Shown here piece after piece: positions 11,122-19,966 of a stretch of DNA of 64,000 nucleotides. Below the pieces are notes generated by a model. The model ran no database searches, had not been told where the DNA came from, and saw only the letters and a list, made by a program, of their open reading frames with translations. Each line of letters begins with the position of its first letter. Position 1 is the stretch's first letter. This DNA is from Synechococcus sp. WH 7805 (GTDB lineage Bacteria > Cyanobacteriota > Cyanobacteriia > PCC-6307 > Cyanobiaceae): contig NZ_CH724168.1 in the NCBI RefSeq assembly GCF_000153285.1, positions 1,393,008-1,457,007 of the forward strand. The letters are read 5' to 3'. A program made the position numbers and the translations under genes.

Positions 11122-13340
11122 CAGGACTGAGCGACGGGCTGCAACGACTGCAGAAAACGACGCGCTTTCTCGGCCCGGTTGCGGCGCAGATCAGGGAAGT
11201 ACACCAACAGAACAGGGTCCACCAAGCACTCCAGCTCCGGCCGTTGGGAGGGGTCCGTCACCGACCAGCGACAGGCCGCCAACATCGCCACCACCGCATC
11301 GGCGAAACCACGGTGATCTTCCTGAGTTTTATTGGCAATCGGATCAAAGCGATCGGCATGACAGGCCTTGCGCAACCGCTCCATTTCGCCCAACACATCA
11401 GCAAAGCGCTGGGCTTCGGCTTTCTGCCAGGCCATCACCGCAGCAATGGTGAGGCTGCGCATGATGTTGCGCGTCATCCGCGTCGCTGTGTTGCGATCGA
11501 TCGCGAAGGGGTCGTAACGACGGGCACTCTCCAGCAGTTCCCGGGAGGCCTGAGCCAGAGCGGCCGTGTCCTGGAGAGCCATTAGCGCCCGCAGCCGCGT
11601 GAGCTGGGCGGAAATCAGCAGCTTGGCTCTGTTCTCGCGGTTGGGCTTGAGACAGCGATAGGTATCGGGATCACGCTCCAGCTCCAGAAGAATCGCTTCC
11701 AGACCCAAGACCCCCCGTCGCAGAGCGTTCGGATCTTTGGCATCGATGGCCCGGTAGGTGCGCACCACCCGGCAATAGCCGGCGTAATGCAGAGGTAGCG
11801 ATGGACTGGCGGCCAGCACATCGAAGAGGGCCAGCTGATCCACCTTGGATCCAGGCCTGGATCCACGCCGAAACAGCAATTGATGGAGAATTTCGGCCTC
11901 GCCGTCCTCCGCCCAGATCCGTTCGATCAACTCACAACCACCCAAGTTGTCCCCGACAGACAGACGTCTCTGCGCCAAAGCAGCCAAAAGGGTGACATTG
12001 CCCGGCTCTCGCCGAAGCCAGTAACGCAAACAAGCCTCAGCCGCCTGCACAAGACCCAGCGTCTCGAGGATTCTCACCGGCCCAAGGCGTCCCAGAGCTG
12101 AAAGGTGGGCCCGACTCCACTGACTACGCACATGGTGATAAGGAGGAGCCTGAGGAGCCAGCGGTTCCTCAGGCATCAGACCGTGCTGACGCAGGCACTG
12201 GAGCATGGCGGCCGTACGGCTGCGGTAGGTGTGACCCGCGGCCCATTCCAAGCGCTGGTTCTGGCTTGGCCCCTCTCCTGCCAGAGCCTTGCGGATCGCC
12301 TGCTCAAAGGCCATTGGTTCCGGCGGAACCAGCCAAGCCACATCCCCTTGATCCGCGAGCGATGGAATGTCCGTGGCCACCACGGGCAGGCCGGCGGCAA
12401 GGTACTCGAAGAACTTCATCGGATACATGTGGCGGGTGTAGTCGTTGATCTGCAGAGGCAGCAGGGCAACATCGGCCTGAGCCAGATAAGCCGGAAGGGT
12501 GGAGTAAGGCCGCGGCCCGAGCACATGCACGTTGGGCAAGCCTTCAAGAGACGAAATATCCGTTGTTGGATCCGTTTCTCCGACCGGACCGATGAAGACA
12601 TAAGTCCACTCAGGCGTGGATGGCGCCAAACGCTCGAGCATCGTCAGATCCAATTTGTAGGCATCGATCGCACCGATGAAGATCAGCACGGGCCCTTGAA
12701 TCGTTGGCCAGTCGACTGGGGCGTGCCGCTGAGGCTCAAGCGCTTGGCCGAAGTGGTCGGCATCCGCCACATTCCCGAAATAGTGACTCCCCGCATTCAG
12801 GGGTCCAAGCGACTGCAGCAGCTGAGGAGCCGTCGTGAACAAGGCATTGGCGGCTCCGCAGAGATCCCGTTCTGCCGCTTCCAGAGCGGCCACCGGCATC
12901 CCCGGCTGCGCCTGGATCCGATCAACACAGTGATAAATCACAGCGTGAAACTTGCCTAAGCGCAGGTAGGCACGGGTCTGGGGGTTGAACGTCCACAGCA
13001 GAGGACGTCGCAGGTCCAGAACCAGGTCTGCAGCGAACAGGCACAGATTCAAACTCCAGCGATTGAGTCGGCCAGCCACACCCTGCGTCTGCCCTGGGAT
13101 CACCAGGGGAGACACCACCCACACACCGGGACGGACCTGTCGTGGCAGGCGCAGCCCGCGCCGCAACCGCCGAAGAATCCGGCCGGAATCAGCGCGATCG
13201 ACCCGAGGGCCGCGCACACCAAGGGAGTCCACATACAGAACCCGATGGCCCAGCTCGGCCAGGGCACAGGCAACGTGCTGCTTATTGGTCCAGAGCGGAT
13301 GATCCCAGTCGGCCGTGGCCAGAAGAACAATGTCTGCCAT
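11121..13340 (-). CDS. Large glycosyltransferase with C-terminal helical extension
   Basis: A 739-residue protein with two parts. Residues 1 to about 380 form a GT-B glycosyltransferase: WTNKQHVACALAELGHRVLYVDS near the N-terminus, then the donor-side segment MYPMKFFEYLAAGLPVVATD. Residues about 390-739 are an all-helical, Ala/Leu/Arg-rich extension with no motif I recognise; it begins with short TPR-like helical pairs and could be a scaffold. It starts 5 bases after the ABC exporter's stop and overlaps the next glycosyltransferase by one base, so it belongs to the same polysaccharide unit. The extension is unusual for this enzyme family. Confidence 0.82.
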   Translation of the reverse strand: MADIVLLATADWDHPLWTNKQHVACALAELGHRVLYVDSLGVRGPRVDRADSGRILRRLRRGLRLPRQVRPGVWVVSPLVIPGQTQGVAGRLNRWSLNLCLFAADLVLDLRRPLLWTFNPQTRAYLRLGKFHAVIYHCVDRIQAQPGMPVAALEAAERDLCGAANALFTTAPQLLQSLGPLNAGSHYFGNVADADHFGQALEPQRHAPVDWPTIQGPVLIFIGAIDAYKLDLTMLERLAPSTPEWTYVFIGPVGETDPTTDISSLEGLPNVHVLGPRPYSTLPAYLAQADVALLPLQINDYTRHMYPMKFFEYLAAGLPVVATDIPSLADQGDVAWLVPPEPMAFEQAIRKALAGEGPSQNQRLEWAAGHTYRSRTAAMLQCLRQHGLMPEEPLAPQAPPYHHVRSQWSRAHLSALGRLGPVRILETLGLVQAAEACLRYWLRREPGNVTLLAALAQRRLSVGDNLGGCELIERIWAEDGEAEILHQLLFRRGSRPGSKVDQLALFDVLAASPSLPLHYAGYCRVVRTYRAIDAKDPNALRRGVLGLEAILLELERDPDTYRCLKPNRENRAKLLISAQLTRLRALMALQDTAALAQASRELLESARRYDPFAIDRNTATRMTRNIMRSLTIAAVMAWQKAEAQRFADVLGEMERLRKACHADRFDPIANKTQEDHRGFADAVVAMLAACRWSVTDPSQRPELECLVDPVLLVYFPDLRRNRAEKARRFLQSLQPVAQS

Positions 13341-13345
13341 GGCTT

Positions 13346-15163
13346 TCAGACCACATCCAGCATCGTCATTTCACGAAAACTAGGTGATGTGCGTGTCAAC
13401 GTTTCAAAATCACCGGAAGCGATGATTCGCCCTTGATCCACCTGGTAAATCCGGTCACATTTTTTGACGGTGGACAGACGATGAGCAATGACCACCATCG
13501 TGCAGCGGCGACCGATCAGATCAAGAGCCTGCATCACGTCATGCTCGGTCTTGTTATCAAGTGCGCTGGTGGCTTCATCAAGAACCATCAGCTTGGCGCG
13601 CCGGTAAAAAGCTCTGGCAAGTGATAGACGCTGCCGCTGACCGCCAGACAGCTTCATGCCATTTTCACCACACATAGTGAACAGGCCGTAGGGCATCTGA
13701 GCAACAAATTCGGAGAATTGTGCCGCTTCCAATGCAGCCCAGACCTGTTCATCATCAATGGCATCGGGTTGCTCACAGAACGCAACATTTTCGCGCACGC
13801 TCGCGTCGAGCAGACGAATGTTCTGGGGCACGAATGCACAATTGGCCTGCCATGCGGGCATCTCCTCATCAGACACTGGAACGCCATCCAGAAGAAGTTC
13901 TCCGGTGGTGGGTGTGTAGAGACCAAGCAGCACGTGAGCCAGGGTGGTCTTGCCGCTGCCGGTTTTCCCAACAAAGGCGATACGCGATCCCACCGGGATC
14001 GAGAGATGAATACCCTCCAGAACGGGACGCTCGCTCCCGAAGTAATTGAAGCTGACGTCATTGAGCTCAATCAGACGCCTGGGCATGACTCCATCTGGAG
14101 AGGGCACCCCGGGATCACCGAGCGAATATCGCTGCGGACGCATGCGCAGCAACTCAATGGCGTCTTTGACTTCGGGAAGACCGCCTCTGAGCTTATTGAT
14201 ACTGCGGAAGACAGACTGGAGTGGACCAGAAATCCGCAGCAGCACCACAAGGATCGTGGCGAGTTCGGGCAGAGCGTCACGAAGCCGGTCACCGTCTCCG
14301 GTGACGATTGCGGGAGCGAGTCCAACCGCGAACAGGATGGTGATGCCCGCAGGTTCGATCACGAAGCGCGGCACATTGGGAAGCAGGCTCGAGAGCCTGT
14401 CATTGCGCTTGGCCTGCACTCCTTCACGGGAGAAGCGATCAACAAAAAACCGATGCGAGGAATACATCTGCACATCACGCATCGATTTCAACGACTCTGA
14501 GAAGATGACATGAAGTCTTCGGGAATATCGATTTTTCTGACGAACGGCTAACCGCAGATAGGGGGTAATAATCTTTGAGGAGAGAGCATAAGCTGCCAGC
14601 AACAAAGTAAAAATCAGCAGGGATGAACTACCGAGAACAAAAATCACACCCACGATCAACGCCAACACGGAAAGCAAATTTCCTGCGATTGCAATCATTG
14701 GAGTGATCACAGCGCCGGTCACCCTGCTGAGGATGCGATTGAAGCGCTCTGACAACACTGATGTGCGCTTATGCATGAAAAACTCATAGCGCTGCAGCAT
14801 TAAATTGTTATATACCTTGTTAACAAGATCAGACCAGATCTCAGCCGTTAGGAGAGATTCGAGCAAAGCAACGCCGAAGCGGATTCCCGAAGCGAACCAG
14901 TACGCCGTGATCAGCAGAACCACGATCCAGCCAGCCTGATCGAGAAGCCCCCCGCCGAAAAAACGGATACCGGGAATCTGATCCCCAAGCTTCGCGCCCG
15001 CCAAGAGACCAACGAGACGAGCCAGGAGTCCGACCAAAAGGATGTCGACGATCCCCTGAAACAGAGACGCCAGCAGCACCACAGCTAAAAACCGCAGGCG
15101 TCTGGACGACAATTCCTGGAGCAACAGCTTCAGTTCATTCCAGGTCTGGCTCTTGAAGGGCAT
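13346..15163 (-). CDS. ABC transporter, fused permease and ATPase (glycan/lipid exporter type)
   Basis: A 605-residue half-transporter with MsbA/PglK architecture. Six membrane helices lie in about residues 25-310 and a nucleotide-binding domain follows from about 365. Walker A is GKTGSGKT (399-406), the signature is LSGGQ (505-509), Walker B is LMVLDE (525-530), and the H-loop is the IAHRLS segment. It would act as a homodimer. Placed among glycosyltransferases in a co-directional chain, it most likely flips a lipid-linked oligosaccharide across the plasma membrane. The N-terminal half is a little more AT-rich than its neighbours. Direction and substrate are inferred from context only. Confidence 0.92.
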   Translation of the reverse strand: MPFKSQTWNELKLLLQELSSRRLRFLAVVLLASLFQGIVDILLVGLLARLVGLLAGAKLGDQIPGIRFFGGGLLDQAGWIVVLLITAYWFASGIRFGVALLESLLTAEIWSDLVNKVYNNLMLQRYEFFMHKRTSVLSERFNRILSRVTGAVITPMIAIAGNLLSVLALIVGVIFVLGSSSLLIFTLLLAAYALSSKIITPYLRLAVRQKNRYSRRLHVIFSESLKSMRDVQMYSSHRFFVDRFSREGVQAKRNDRLSSLLPNVPRFVIEPAGITILFAVGLAPAIVTGDGDRLRDALPELATILVVLLRISGPLQSVFRSINKLRGGLPEVKDAIELLRMRPQRYSLGDPGVPSPDGVMPRRLIELNDVSFNYFGSERPVLEGIHLSIPVGSRIAFVGKTGSGKTTLAHVLLGLYTPTTGELLLDGVPVSDEEMPAWQANCAFVPQNIRLLDASVRENVAFCEQPDAIDDEQVWAALEAAQFSEFVAQMPYGLFTMCGENGMKLSGGQRQRLSLARAFYRRAKLMVLDEATSALDNKTEHDVMQALDLIGRRCTMVVIAHRLSTVKKCDRIYQVDQGRIIASGDFETLTRTSPSFREMTMLDVV

Positions 15164-15244
15164 GAACGAAGGTGCCGAAGACTCTGCCCGTATGGCAGAT
15201 GCCTGTTCTTGCAGAGCTTTATTAAAGACCGGGGGCCGGTCTGA

Positions 15245-16336
15245 TCAGCTCGGCCGCAGCCAGCCGGGCAACCGATTGACCACCTTGCTTCGCAGCCGAT
15301 CCCCACGCTGGCCCCAGCGCAGACGGCGGGTGGATGGACTGGTCAGAGATGCCGCAGGATCCAGGCCGAGGGCTTGGCGCTCGGCAAGAGCGTCCAACTG
15401 GCTGAGCGTGGCTCGCCAACGCTCAAGCCAACGGGCTTCAGTGACGTTCTCCAGCACAACAGCGAGGGACGAAGCATCGGGCCCCCAGCTCTCCGGATCA
15501 ACGGCAGCGGCACTGATGCGCAGGAGATCGTTGTCTAGAGACCCCTGACCGATCTGATGAGCGGTGACCCCCGGGGTGAGGCTGTCAGCCAACGCATGAT
15601 TGAAACTGCTGAACACTACGCAGCCACAAGCCAGGGCTTCCAACGGCGGCAGGCCAAAACCCTCGCTCACCCCGCGGCCTCGCCAATACTCAGCCGAGTC
15701 GTAGAGAACCACGCCAGCACTGTTGAACAAGCCAACAAGATCATCAACCCAGCCGCTTTGCACCTCCACCGTCAACCCCCGTGCACGCAGGGCAGGGACC
15801 AGCCGGTTGAGGACGTAAGGACTGCTTTTGCGCTTCTGCACCAGCACATCGATCGGGCGCCTGGATCGAACAGCTCCTAGCCCGATCGGACGCGCTCCAC
15901 GTTCCAACCACTGGGGCTCAAGGGCATTGGGAACGAGAAAGAGGGGATTGCGAGGCGCCCGATCACCCCAGTAGCCAAGGGTATTGCGGCTGACGGCGAC
16001 CACCGGGACTGCCGGCGGAAGACCAAAGCCATACCCGCTGCTGTGTGCCTGATAGACCGCAGGGCGTCCGCGGAGCTTTCTCAACAACCCAGGAACATCA
16101 AATCCCCAGCTCACCACCCAGAGACTGTCACCCGGTGCAGCCTCGCGCTTCAGTAGATCATCGAAAAAAGCGTGATCGTTCTCTCTCTCCCGGTAGGTCA
16201 CCACTTCTGTCGGGCGAAGGCCCGCCAGCAACCGGGCGGTCTGCAGGGCAACGCTCAATCCGCCGCAACGAAATCGGGCCCCGGTGCCTGGAACCAGAAC
16301 CCGAATGCGTAGCAAAGAAGCGGCGGATGGAATCAA
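15245..16336 (-). CDS. Glycosyltransferase, GT-B fold
   Basis: A 363-residue protein with a glycosyltransferase C-terminal half. YWRGRGVSEGFGLPPLEALACGCVVFSS holds the donor-binding glutamates, preceded by a DVLVQKRKSSPYVLNRL strand-helix. The N-terminus (RIRVLVPGTGARFRCGGL) resembles rhamnosyltransferase-type GT-B proteins. Its ATG overlaps the heme oxygenase stop (ATGA, 4 bases), so it is translationally coupled to ho1, a surprising partner. An 81-base gap separates it from the downstream ABC exporter. The sugar is unknown. Confidence 0.82.
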   Translation of the reverse strand: MIPSAASLLRIRVLVPGTGARFRCGGLSVALQTARLLAGLRPTEVVTYRERENDHAFFDDLLKREAAPGDSLWVVSWGFDVPGLLRKLRGRPAVYQAHSSGYGFGLPPAVPVVAVSRNTLGYWGDRAPRNPLFLVPNALEPQWLERGARPIGLGAVRSRRPIDVLVQKRKSSPYVLNRLVPALRARGLTVEVQSGWVDDLVGLFNSAGVVLYDSAEYWRGRGVSEGFGLPPLEALACGCVVFSSFNHALADSLTPGVTAHQIGQGSLDNDLLRISAAAVDPESWGPDASSLAVVLENVTEARWLERWRATLSQLDALAERQALGLDPAASLTSPSTRRLRWGQRGDRLRSKVVNRLPGWLRPS

Positions 16337-17046
16337 GCAGCCACAGCCTCGGTGCTGCCGGCGCGTTGACGGCGGGTGAGAAAGCCGAAGAGCACCTTGC
16401 CGATGGCAGCCACCAGGTTGCCTTCAAGCTCTTGGAACATCTTCATGTTGAGGTGGAAGGCATGGTTGGCCTCCTCCACCATGCGATCAGCCGTGGGCTG
16501 GTCAATCGGAAGCTGATCCATCGCAGCGCGATAGGTGGTTTTGAAGGCCTTTTCGTCGGCGATCGAAGGGAAGGAATAGAAGTGCAATCCATCGTTCTCA
16601 CCCAGGTTCATGGCCTTCTGGGCAATGTTCTTGAGGATCTGGCCACCGGAAAGGTCACCGAGATAACGGGTGTAGTGGTGGCCGACCAGCAGCTCAGGAG
16701 ACTCCTTAGCAACCTGGCGGATGCGTTCCACATAGACCTGAGCCGCAGGGGTTGCCTTGATCTGCTGAAGCCAATCTGCTCCGTAGTAATAAGCAAGGTC
16801 CTGCTCAAGAGCCTCACGGCGGTTCAGTTCAGCAAAGGCGATCGGAGCGATCACCGGATGATCGGCGAGACGCGCCATTTCTTCTTCCATGGCGGCATAG
16901 ACGAAATAAAGATCAGCCACCAGCGTGCGGTAGCTGCCCTTGTCCACCACACCTTTCAGGAAGCAGCTCACAAACCCGGTGTTTTCGGCCATGGTGTGGG
17001 ACTTTTTCGTGCCTTCACGGAGCTGGGAGGCGAGAGCGACGGGCAT
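16333..17046 (-). CDS. ho1: Heme oxygenase (biliverdin-forming)
   Basis: Opens heme to biliverdin IX-alpha using reduced ferredoxin, the first committed step toward phycobilin chromophores; soluble. The 237-residue length fits cyanobacterial HO1. The proximal heme ligand is H17 in REGTKKSHTMAENTGF. The distal helix glycine motif YLGDLSGGQIL and the RYLGDLSG surroundings are intact. It is the first gene of a minus-strand chain and overlaps the following glycosyltransferase by 4 bases. A 73-base gap separates it from the upstream hypothetical gene; I saw no clear regulatory site. Confidence 0.97.
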   Translation of the reverse strand: MPVALASQLREGTKKSHTMAENTGFVSCFLKGVVDKGSYRTLVADLYFVYAAMEEEMARLADHPVIAPIAFAELNRREALEQDLAYYYGADWLQQIKATPAAQVYVERIRQVAKESPELLVGHHYTRYLGDLSGGQILKNIAQKAMNLGENDGLHFYSFPSIADEKAFKTTYRAAMDQLPIDQPTADRMVEEANHAFHLNMKMFQELEGNLVAAIGKVLFGFLTRRQRAGSTEAVAA

Positions 17047-17119
17047 AGGGAAAGCGTCTGTTCAGTGTTTGCAACCATAAAAGCGATGTCCGAAAACACG
17101 GCTGGAGGGTTGCGAAGGG

Positions 17120-17572
17120 TTACGCCGCGGTGTCGGATGCAGCTGAATCGGCAAAGAGAGCGAAGAGATCACGACAAACCTGCTGCAACTGGAGCACCTG
17201 CTCACGCTGAGGCAGATGGGACCCTTCCGGCCTCCAGTCGCCCATGGTGGCCATGCGCCAGCGTTCACCATCGAAGGTCATGCCACGCATCAGCACACCG
17301 AGCAGCTCAGGGGAGGTGTGAGCCCCACCCCTAGCCGTGCGTTTCAAGCGCAGCTGTAAGAGGAGGCTCCGGCATTGCAACCGAGGACTCCAGCCAGGGA
17401 AATGAAAAGACAGATCCAGAGTCTCGTCTTCCTGCCAACGACGGGTCTGGGGGTCATCTCTCCAAGGGCTGAGGTTGGCCCGAGCGGCAGGAAAGTGCTG
17501 CTTCACAAGCGTGACCGCCGAGGCCAGGGCCTGGACCAGCGCCACGCTGTCAACGGCGTCTGCTGCGTTCAC
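17120..17572 (-). CDS. Conserved-looking hypothetical protein
   Basis: I do not recognise this 150-residue protein. It is rich in Arg, Trp and Leu and has no membrane segment or signal peptide. A central stretch (LDLSFHFPGWSPRLQCRSLL) is followed by a WRMATMGDWRPEG segment, suggesting a compact beta-rich domain, then a C-terminal helix. It lies just upstream of ho1 on the same strand (73-base gap) and is divergent from the GtrA-YdjC gene across fewer than 75 bases. Coding looks real because the frame has neighbour-like codon use and fills the gap neatly. A link to heme or bilin metabolism is possible only through position. Confidence 0.6.
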   Translation of the reverse strand: MNAADAVDSVALVQALASAVTLVKQHFPAARANLSPWRDDPQTRRWQEDETLDLSFHFPGWSPRLQCRSLLLQLRLKRTARGGAHTSPELLGVLMRGMTFDGERWRMATMGDWRPEGSHLPQREQVLQLQQVCRDLFALFADSAASDTAA

Positions 17573-17643
17573 TGGCCTCCGATCACTGTGCTTAGGGTGA
17601 ATGGTGATCAGTGCTGACGCCAGAAGCCGTTACGGTTGCGACC

Positions 17644-18948
17644 ATGATCTTGAGGACTCTCAGCACTCGGCTCAGCCTGTACAGCCTGGTGGGCGTCGGA
17701 GCCGCTGCTGTTCACGCCGGTGTGCTTCTGAGCCTGGGGCTTGTCATGCCCTGGTGGATCGCCAATCCACTGGCCTTCCTTGCCGCTTCCCTGGCGAGCT
17801 ATGTGGGCCATGCCCACGTCACGTTCCGCCCTGAAACAGGGGGTCAGCAGTTCGCCCGGCGCTGGTTCGCTCTGCAGTACGCCGTCAACCTCACCGTCAG
17901 CAGCGTTCTTCCGCTGGCCTTACCAGGCTGGCTTCCCACCTCGGCCGAGGTCGTCGTTCTGGTTTTCACTCCCACACTGCTGAATGCCCTGATCTGGTCA
18001 CAGGCCGCACAGTTCAGCCTGCGTCGACGCACGAATCGCACGTCACCTCCACGCCGGCATGCCGATGATCTCGGCTTGAGCCACGCCACCAATCAGGCCA
18101 TCCTCACGCTGGCAGAGGAAGGACTGCTGGAGGGAACCAGCCTGCTGGTCAATGGTCCAGTCGCAACTGAAGGGGCAAAAGCCTGGAGCGTGCTGGCGGC
18201 AGACCGACCGACACTGCAACTCTGCCTGCATCTTTGTCTCACAGAGGGGCCGTCGAGTGCTCCGCCCGATTTAATTCCTGATCTGGTGGATCACCAAGGA
18301 CATCTGCATCGGTCCTTTGGACACTGGCTGCTCCTGTCACTGCTGCCGCCTCGACATCCCAGGCGGGCAAGGCTTGTGAAACAGCTGGGACATGAAATTG
18401 ACGCGCAGGTCAGACAATTTCAAGCCATGCGAGGCGAGGGGCCCATCGCACTGGACGGCCATCAGCACATCCATCTGGTTCCTGTGGTGCTCGATGCCGT
18501 GCTCGCCCGTTCCAGCAGGTTTGGCATCACTTGGCTGCGAAGCACGGATGAACCTCTGCCCACTGGACTTCCACTGAGATGCTGGTTGCAATCCTGCCGC
18601 GACGCAGGGCTGATCAAATGGCTTGTTCTTCAGTTGTTGAGCCGCCGCGCCAGGGGAGCCTTCCGGCAGCACGGAATCACCAGCAACGGAGGGTTCGCCG
18701 GAGTCTTGTTCACAGGACGGATGACCGGTGCTCCGCTTCGGGCTGCCTGGAGTGAGCTCGCCAGCCTGCGCTCTCCAGACCACTGCACCCCCTCGCTTCT
18801 GCTGGCCCATCCTGGAGCCCCACTGGAACAAAACATCGCCCAGGAGGGGTTCACGGTTTCACAGCCATTTGCGGCGTCTCCCTGGAGGCAAAAGGAATGG
18901 CGTGCTCTTCAAGCGCTCAGCGTCACGCCTGATGAATGCTGCGGATGA
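17644..18948 (+). CDS. GtrA-like flippase fused to YdjC-family deacetylase
   Basis: A two-domain protein of 434 residues from the ATG at 17644 (a GTG at 17611 would add 11). Residues about 5-125 form four membrane helices of the GtrA family, which helps move undecaprenyl-phosphate sugars across the membrane. Residues about 138-434 match YdjC/ChbG carbohydrate deacetylases: ADDLGLS (A140, D141, D142), LHLCLTEG with H196, and the HQHIH motif (H273, H275, H277), so the usual metal ligands and catalytic Asp are present. With GtrA topology the deacetylase would face the cytosol. The gene converges on a GtrB/ArnC-like glycosyltransferase, overlapping by 26 bases. This suggests N-deacetylation of a lipid-linked amino sugar before or during flipping, comparable to NaxD in Francisella. 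The pairing is clear; the chemistry is inferred. Confidence 0.85.
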   Translation: MILRTLSTRLSLYSLVGVGAAAVHAGVLLSLGLVMPWWIANPLAFLAASLASYVGHAHVTFRPETGGQQFARRWFALQYAVNLTVSSVLPLALPGWLPTSAEVVVLVFTPTLLNALIWSQAAQFSLRRRTNRTSPPRRHADDLGLSHATNQAILTLAEEGLLEGTSLLVNGPVATEGAKAWSVLAADRPTLQLCLHLCLTEGPSSAPPDLIPDLVDHQGHLHRSFGHWLLLSLLPPRHPRRARLVKQLGHEIDAQVRQFQAMRGEGPIALDGHQHIHLVPVVLDAVLARSSRFGITWLRSTDEPLPTGLPLRCWLQSCRDAGLIKWLVLQLLSRRARGAFRQHGITSNGGFAGVLFTGRMTGAPLRAAWSELASLRSPDHCTPSLLLAHPGAPLEQNIAQEGFTVSQPFAASPWRQKEWRALQALSVTPDECCG

Positions 18949-19873
18949 AGTAATGGGGTCTGGCCTTGGCCTCCACATAAATCCGCCCGATGTAATCACC
19001 CAGCACACCGATCCCGATCAACTGAATGCCACCAAGGAACAGCATGGCCACCATCAAGGAGGCGTACCCGGGCACATCTCTGCCCACAAGAACCGTCCGC
19101 AGCGCAATCACCAAGGCATAGAAAAGACTGAAACTCGACACGAGAACACCAAGACCTGTCCACACCTTCAAGGGAAGAACAGAGAAAGAGAAAATCCCGT
19201 CGAAGGCATAACTGAAGAGCTTGAGCGGGCTCCACGACGTGGTGCCACCCGCCCTGGTCACCCGCTGATAAGGAAGCTCCGCGCTGCGATATCCCGTCCA
19301 AGGCAGTAGCCCTTTGGAAAACCGGCTCGACTCCCGCAATTGGGTGAATGCCTCCACCACCTGAGCATCAAGCAAACGGAAATCCCCAGCCCCCTCCTGC
19401 AGCTGGATGGAATCCACCACTTTGTTGAACACCCGGTAAAACCAAGAAGCGCTCAACACCTTCAGTCGCGATTCCTGGTCGCGGTCATCGCGCACGGCAG
19501 TGACGACTTCGGCCCCTGCACGCCACTCCATCACCATCGCTTCAATTAATTCCGGTGGATGCTGCAGATCGGAATCGATCAACACAGCAGCAGCACATCG
19601 TCCGCGAACGTGATCAAGACCGGCCAGCATCGCCGCCTCCTTGCCGAAGTTGCGGGTGAGCTCCAACAGCGTGACCGGAACCGGTTCGCCCAGGCAGCGG
19701 CGATCGGCCAGGAAACCACGAATCTGATCCACGGTTGCATCCTTAGAACCATCGTCGATCAGCACCAGCTGGTCCACCCCAGGCACGGCCAGCACCCGCT
19801 CGATGAAGCGGCTGATCACGGCTTCTTCGTTGAAACAGGCCGCCACCACCCACACACCATCACGGTTCGTCAT
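18923..19873 (-). CDS. GtrB/ArnC-like GT2 glycosyltransferase (polyprenyl-phosphate sugar synthase)
   Basis: A 316-residue GT2 enzyme with two C-terminal membrane helices (about 222-250 and 262-290), the architecture of dolichol-phosphate mannose synthase, GtrB and ArnC. Motifs are VVAACFNEE (9-17), LIDDGSKDAT (38-47), LTRNFGKEAAMLAGLDH, the catalytic DSDLQHPPE (100-108), and the late IGRIYVEAKARPHYFI. It would transfer a sugar from a nucleotide donor to undecaprenyl phosphate on the cytosolic face. I chose the ATG at 19873; a TTG at 19888 would add five residues. Its partner flippase (GtrA) and a deacetylase are fused in the convergent neighbouring gene. Confidence 0.92.
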   Translation of the reverse strand: MTNRDGVWVVAACFNEEAVISRFIERVLAVPGVDQLVLIDDGSKDATVDQIRGFLADRRCLGEPVPVTLLELTRNFGKEAAMLAGLDHVRGRCAAAVLIDSDLQHPPELIEAMVMEWRAGAEVVTAVRDDRDQESRLKVLSASWFYRVFNKVVDSIQLQEGAGDFRLLDAQVVEAFTQLRESSRFSKGLLPWTGYRSAELPYQRVTRAGGTTSWSPLKLFSYAFDGIFSFSVLPLKVWTGLGVLVSSFSLFYALVIALRTVLVGRDVPGYASLMVAMLFLGGIQLIGIGVLGDYIGRIYVEAKARPHYFIRSIHQA

Positions 19874-19966
19874 CGGACTGGCGGCCAAATCTCAAATGAA
19901 CTGTAGGGATCGCACTTTGAGTCATAGGCTCGCCACAACGTGATGCCGCGAGGCGGCGAATCATCC

